In this document: positions 20,060-22,461 of the stretch, piece by piece
How positions within the stretch are numbered: position 1 is the first letter of the stretch
How the letters are laid out: each line of letters opens with the position of its first letter
From: Pelargonium nanum
Lineage: Eukaryota > Streptophyta > Magnoliopsida > Geraniales > Geraniaceae
Assembly: GCA_036897485.1 (NCBI GenBank)
Contig: JAYMTF010001574.1
Coordinates: forward strand, 1 to 22,461
Reading direction: 5' to 3'
Length of the DNA: 22,461 bases
Made by a program: the position numbers and the translations under genes
The notes under the pieces: generated by a model
Database searches by the model: none
The model's input: the letters and a program-made list of their open reading frames with translations, nothing else
What the model was told of the DNA's origin: nothing

Positions 20060-21877
20060 AACACATGCATATATTGCAATGTCTAAATAAAAGACTCTAA
20101 AAACTTTTGGACTTCCTTCAAGGTGCTCAATACATCATCTAATCCATTATATGATCTCACTCACTTTTAAACATCTTTGTTGTTCCTTCCGTTTCAGAAT
20201 TTAATCGCACATTTTGATCATAGCCGGCTTCACACATGTTGGCTAGCTCGTTTGTGTAACATTTTTCTATGGTCTCGATCTATTTATAAAGTGACATATA
20301 TGTTTCAAGTGAATTATATTGTGTACAAGAAAAACATATACATTTAAAATAAAATCAATTATGCATGTGTTATTTTCATAATAAAGTAATAATATAATAA
20401 GACTCGCACTTAAGATAAGAGTTAAAAAAAGTTACTAAATTGATTTTAAATAGTTGAAATTCTTACTCTTGCATAATATATATAACCCGTACTTCAATAA
20501 TATTTCATTATAAAATTAAATTATTTTACTTATTTAAACAAGCAAATTCGAAATTATGTTGAAGTCTTGACTTGCATTTCATTGTATTACAAAGTTACTA
20601 TTTCTTTGTTCATATGCATATCAAGAAACTACACATGTAAATAAAAATGCAGTAAAAATTCAATAACAAAATCGTTTAAACTATGTTAGCCCTGAATTGA
20701 CATTACAAAACTTGTTTTTATGCAGATGTAAATTAAAAAAACAGCCCTCAACAGTATTAGTAAATTTAAATCAGTGAAAAATGTGTTCTTCAATGGAACA
20801 GCTTGAAAAATTAGCATATTGTGAGATTAAGTTGACAAAAATACAGAAAACGAAAAGGACAAAACCATTTCACCGACTAAATATAAAATTTTCAACGTGC
20901 TATATATAGTGGGAGACGCTAGGCCATTCAATTTTTGCCACATTTTTTTGTTTGTTTTTTCTTTTCGTGAAAGCTCAGTTAAAGAAAAAGATGACCAGAA
21001 CCAACCACGTGTGAATGAGATCCAAGATCAAACCACAATTAGGATAAGGTTTTTTATCTTTTATTTAATGAGTTAGGTTTTATTTCTTTCTATAGTTGCT
21101 TCATATTATCAACCACAAATGGTCTATCAACGATTTTTTTTAGACGGATGATCTATCAAGGATTTAAAGATGTGTAAAAAGAAGGAAAAAAAAAAGATGT
21201 TTTAATATTTTAACATATATTTATATATATGAGTTTCAAAATAATGGAAAACATATTAATTATTTTTAGTGTAAAAAGATTAATGAATTATATGTACACG
21301 AAAAAATAAAAATATATAAAAAAATATTTACATTTGTAACGAATTTATTAAAATATTGAATATTCTTCATTTTCTATCTTAAATAGTTTTATTAATAATA
21401 TAGTACATGTCATGTGTTTGTTAATTCTTCTTTGTGGTTTGGATTTATATAATAACTTTTTGTATATATTGGAACCAACGATAACTTAAAATTAGTTCAT
21501 AAAATGTGAGTGCATTGAGTAATGAAAGTTAGGTGACAATGGAGAAATTGGTTGAGAGAATTATCATGCAAATGACATGTTTCAAGGTCACAATATGAAT
21601 TAACTACCTCCTGAATTTGGTCATTTTTTCATCTTACTTTCCATACATACTTCTATGCCGTGCGAATAATTGTGGATAACTGTCATTTTTAAAAGAAAAA
21701 ACACCAGTTTTGTGACAAAAAATGTAAGTAAAACATCGCAAACCAGCGAGATGATTGTGGAATCTTTCTTTGAATTTTTGTATGGGTATACATATATGCA
21801 GATCTGTTTTCCTATGAATCACATACATTTATGCACATTTAAATGCACTAAGATACAGAAATGAATTTATTCTGAGC
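20060..21877. other. AT-rich intergenic DNA with no supported gene
   Basis: The only promoter-like cluster is TATATATA at 20901-20908, a C/T-rich stretch, an ATG at 20991 that stops after seven codons, and a G-box CACGTG at 21006-21011. It does not lead into a coding region. Otherwise only A/T homopolymers and TATA-type strings were seen. Confidence 0.55.
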
Positions 21878-21895
21878 AATAATAATAATAATAAT
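21878..21895. repeat. (AAT)6 trinucleotide microsatellite
   Basis: Six perfect AAT units in non-coding DNA. Confidence 0.85.
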
Positions 21896-21921
21896 AAAAT
21901 ATCAAAATTTGTTACATGGAC

Positions 21922-22030
21922 AGCCCAAGACCCAAGTAGCAAAGCCTAAATGTACTTGGGCCATTAGATTTGGGCTTCAATCCTTAGCATTACTCTGTTT
22001 CTGGACATGTAAAACTCAGCTTAATGGGCT
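21922..22030. promoter_or_regulatory. Cluster of TGGGCY site II elements
   Basis: TGGGCC at 21957-21962, TGGGCT at 21971-21976 and 22025-22030, and AGCCCA (its reverse complement) at 21922-21927. Clusters of these TCP-binding elements mark promoters of ribosomal and other growth genes in plants. No coding start follows within the window, so any gene would lie beyond the right edge, or the motifs belong to inserted DNA. Confidence 0.3.
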
Positions 22031-22308
22031 TTTTCCTAACTTGTTGTCCATTCATTTTATTATTTGATTTAATTAACTATTTGTAATTTTATTGTCACAC
22101 TCCAATTCGCTGTTGTGAAAGGTCTTTGTGGTACATATTCAAAACGAACACAAAACTTTATAAACACAAGCACCAAGCACTGCACGTTTAACAAGGTAAT
22201 TGAACGGACTGTTGACACGACACAAGCACGACCCAACACATTATACATAATAGAACCAAAACGTTTGATACGAAACTATCTAACACGTTTGAGACGATAC
22301 CTATGAAG

Positions 22309-22461
22309 CACGGGTACTCCTAAAAGGAAAATCTACCGGTACCGGGTACTTACCGGGTACTGGTACTTCGTGGGTACTCCTGGGTACGTAACGGGTACTT
22401 ACCCAAGCAACATGAACAGTAAAAAAGATTTAGGTACGGCTCAGGTACGGTGTGGGTACGG
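22309..22461 (+). mobile_element. Array of GGTAC motifs, probable hAT-like transposon subterminus (partial)
   Basis: Eleven GGTAC motifs, mostly GGGTAC followed by T or G, lie in the last 155 bases, nearly all in the same direction and with irregular spacing, so this is not a simple tandem repeat. The array continues past the window edge. Irregular arrays of short direct motifs are characteristic of hAT transposon subterminal regions that bind transposase. The adjacent 22140-22300 stretch carries CACGTTT, AACGTTT and ACACGAC motifs and may belong to the same or a neighbouring element. No terminal inverted repeat or target duplication can be checked here. Confidence 0.4.

Noticed and set aside
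22115..22306. 63-codon frame near the right edge
   Set aside because: It starts at GTG and lies in repeat-like DNA with no protein features.

Overview
This is nuclear genomic DNA from a flowering plant, almost certainly a eudicot. It is AT-rich, its genes are split by plant-type introns, and all three genes can be rebuilt exon by exon into full-length proteins whose closest remembered relatives are Arabidopsis nuclear genes. No bacterial, viral or organellar gene was seen.

Layout. 1-58: fragment of a tRNA-derived SINE on the minus strand. 546-6163 (minus): a seven-exon P-class pentatricopeptide repeat (PPR) gene, 572 aa, like Arabidopsis At3g59040/PPR287, probably chloroplast-targeted. About 6164-6500: a short divergent promoter region. 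About 6500-11.6 kb (plus): an NPGR2-type gene (no pollen germination related; TPR protein, 725 aa) with an intron in its 5' UTR and probably one in its 3' UTR. About 11.2-12.06 kb: a convergent 3' region. 12060-16210 (minus): a ten-exon PAO2/PAO3-type polyamine oxidase of 490 aa ending in the peroxisomal signal SRM. It is preceded by a leader of about 0.5 kb with one overlapping upstream ORF and a promoter with a TATA box and a G-box. 16.8-22.46 kb: gene-free AT-rich DNA with possible eroded transposons, microsatellites, scattered promoter-like motifs and, at the right edge, an array of GGTAC motifs typical of a transposon subterminus.

The three genes do not form a pathway: organelle RNA metabolism, plasma-membrane PI4K scaffolding and peroxisomal polyamine back-conversion. 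They are linked only by arrangement, divergent then convergent.

Most unusual observations: (1) an identically spaced motif, GTTTGGT-N4-GAGAAA, occurs five times, always in an intron of the PPR or NPGR2 gene and always in the sense orientation; (2) two introns, one in NPGR2 and one in PAO, need GC rather than GT donors; (3) the polyamine oxidase has a single upstream ORF that overlaps its start codon; (4) eleven GGTAC motifs lie in the last 155 bases.
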